This document shows positions 6,269 through 6,528 of a stretch of DNA of 6,528 bases, one piece after another. A program made the position numbers and the translations under genes. The stretch is from Bacillota bacterium (GTDB lineage: Bacteria; Bacillota; Clostridia; Lachnospirales; Lachnospiraceae): assembly GCA_023419655.1 (NCBI GenBank), contig JAEZXP010000025.1, forward strand, positions 1 through 6,528. Reading direction: 5' to 3'. A model generated the notes under the pieces. That model had not been told where the DNA came from. It made no database searches and saw only the letters and a list, made by a program, of their open reading frames with translations. How positions within the stretch are numbered: position 1 is the first letter of the stretch; each line of letters begins with the position of its first letter.

Positions 6269-6528
6269 TTATTTGCAGCAATACAAATCCACTGGGGCTG
6301 CTATATTTCCATTCTTATTAATCAGGGAGGTTACATCCCCATGGACATTATACAGGTAGTAATATCCTTCCCTTCCTGTACCTTCTTCTGCTGCTCTGTA
6401 TAGCAGGCTGCTTCCATATACGTTATAGGCCTTCTGCTTGTTGCTGCCGTCTGTCTCCAGTATTACTTTATCATATTCATACAGGTATTTTGTGGTCTCT
6501 CCGTTTATGGTCTTTTCCACCCTGTAGC
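6269..6528 (-). CDS. RHS/YD-repeat protein, C-terminal tail (5' part beyond right edge)
   Basis: The frame is open from the window edge to a TAA at 6271-6269. It begins YRVEKTINGETTKYLYEYDKV, the form typical of the last YD repeats in RHS-family proteins, and continues with KAYNVYGSSLLYRAAEE and YYYLYNVHGDVTSLINKNGNIAA. RHS proteins are large, secreted or surface repeat shells that often carry variable toxin tips. Here the conserved text stops after GNIAA. Family members usually go on to a YDAFGN-like repeat and a DPxGL-type core end, but this frame reads PVDLYCCK and stops. The gene is therefore either truncated by rearrangement or frameshift, or is a displaced RHS tail fragment. A GTG at 6520 could be taken as a start, but the match upstream of it shows the gene comes from beyond the edge. 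No terminator follows. Confidence 0.75.
   Translation of the reverse strand, partial: YRVEKTINGETTKYLYEYDKVILETDGSNKQKAYNVYGSSLLYRAAEEGTGREGYYYLYNVHGDVTSLINKNGNIAAPVDLYCCK

Overview
The window is low-GC DNA with AGGAGG-type ribosome sites, sigma-A-like promoters and protein families typical of a motile, anaerobic Firmicute. A member of the Clostridia, perhaps Lachnospiraceae, is my best guess. This rests on codon and base composition by eye and on the gene types (LplB-type sugar permease with a divergent AraC regulator, Cache chemoreceptor, SPFH/zinc-ribbon cassette, YD-repeat protein). The species cannot be named from the sequence.

Layout. Bases 1-407 (minus) hold the 5' end of a carbohydrate ABC transporter permease that runs off the left edge. 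Across a 229-base divergent promoter region lies an AraC-family regulator (637-1476, plus), the natural candidate to control the transporter. The regulator converges, with only 16 bases between stop codons, on a 674-residue Cache-HAMP-MA chemoreceptor (1493-3517, minus) that has its own good sigma-A-type promoter near 3638-3666. Upstream of that promoter lies a perfect 18-bp inverted repeat (3707-3724 and 3755-3772). It looks like a small palindromic mobile element and may also act as a terminator.

The next three minus-strand genes form one tight operon (6086 down to 3793): an SPFH protein ending in four tandem zinc ribbons, a four-helix membrane protein, and a three-helix membrane protein with a predicted helical or winged-helix segment and a zinc ribbon. 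The genes are 2-3 bases apart, each internal ribosome site lies in the end of the preceding gene, and a strong promoter (TTGCTT, 17 bases, TGC-TATAAT) lies at 6151-6179. The set recalls the Bacillus subtilis YdjG-YdjH-YdjI group, which works with PspA in membrane stress, but no pspA is seen here. It is the most interesting system in the window. The right edge (6269-6528, minus) holds the tail of an RHS/YD-repeat protein whose core sequence breaks off abruptly.

Functionally the window joins three themes: sugar uptake and its regulation, chemotaxis, and a membrane-associated SPFH/zinc-ribbon complex, with traces of mobile or rearranging DNA (palindromic element, RHS tail) between them. No tRNA, rRNA, CRISPR array or complete transposase gene was seen.
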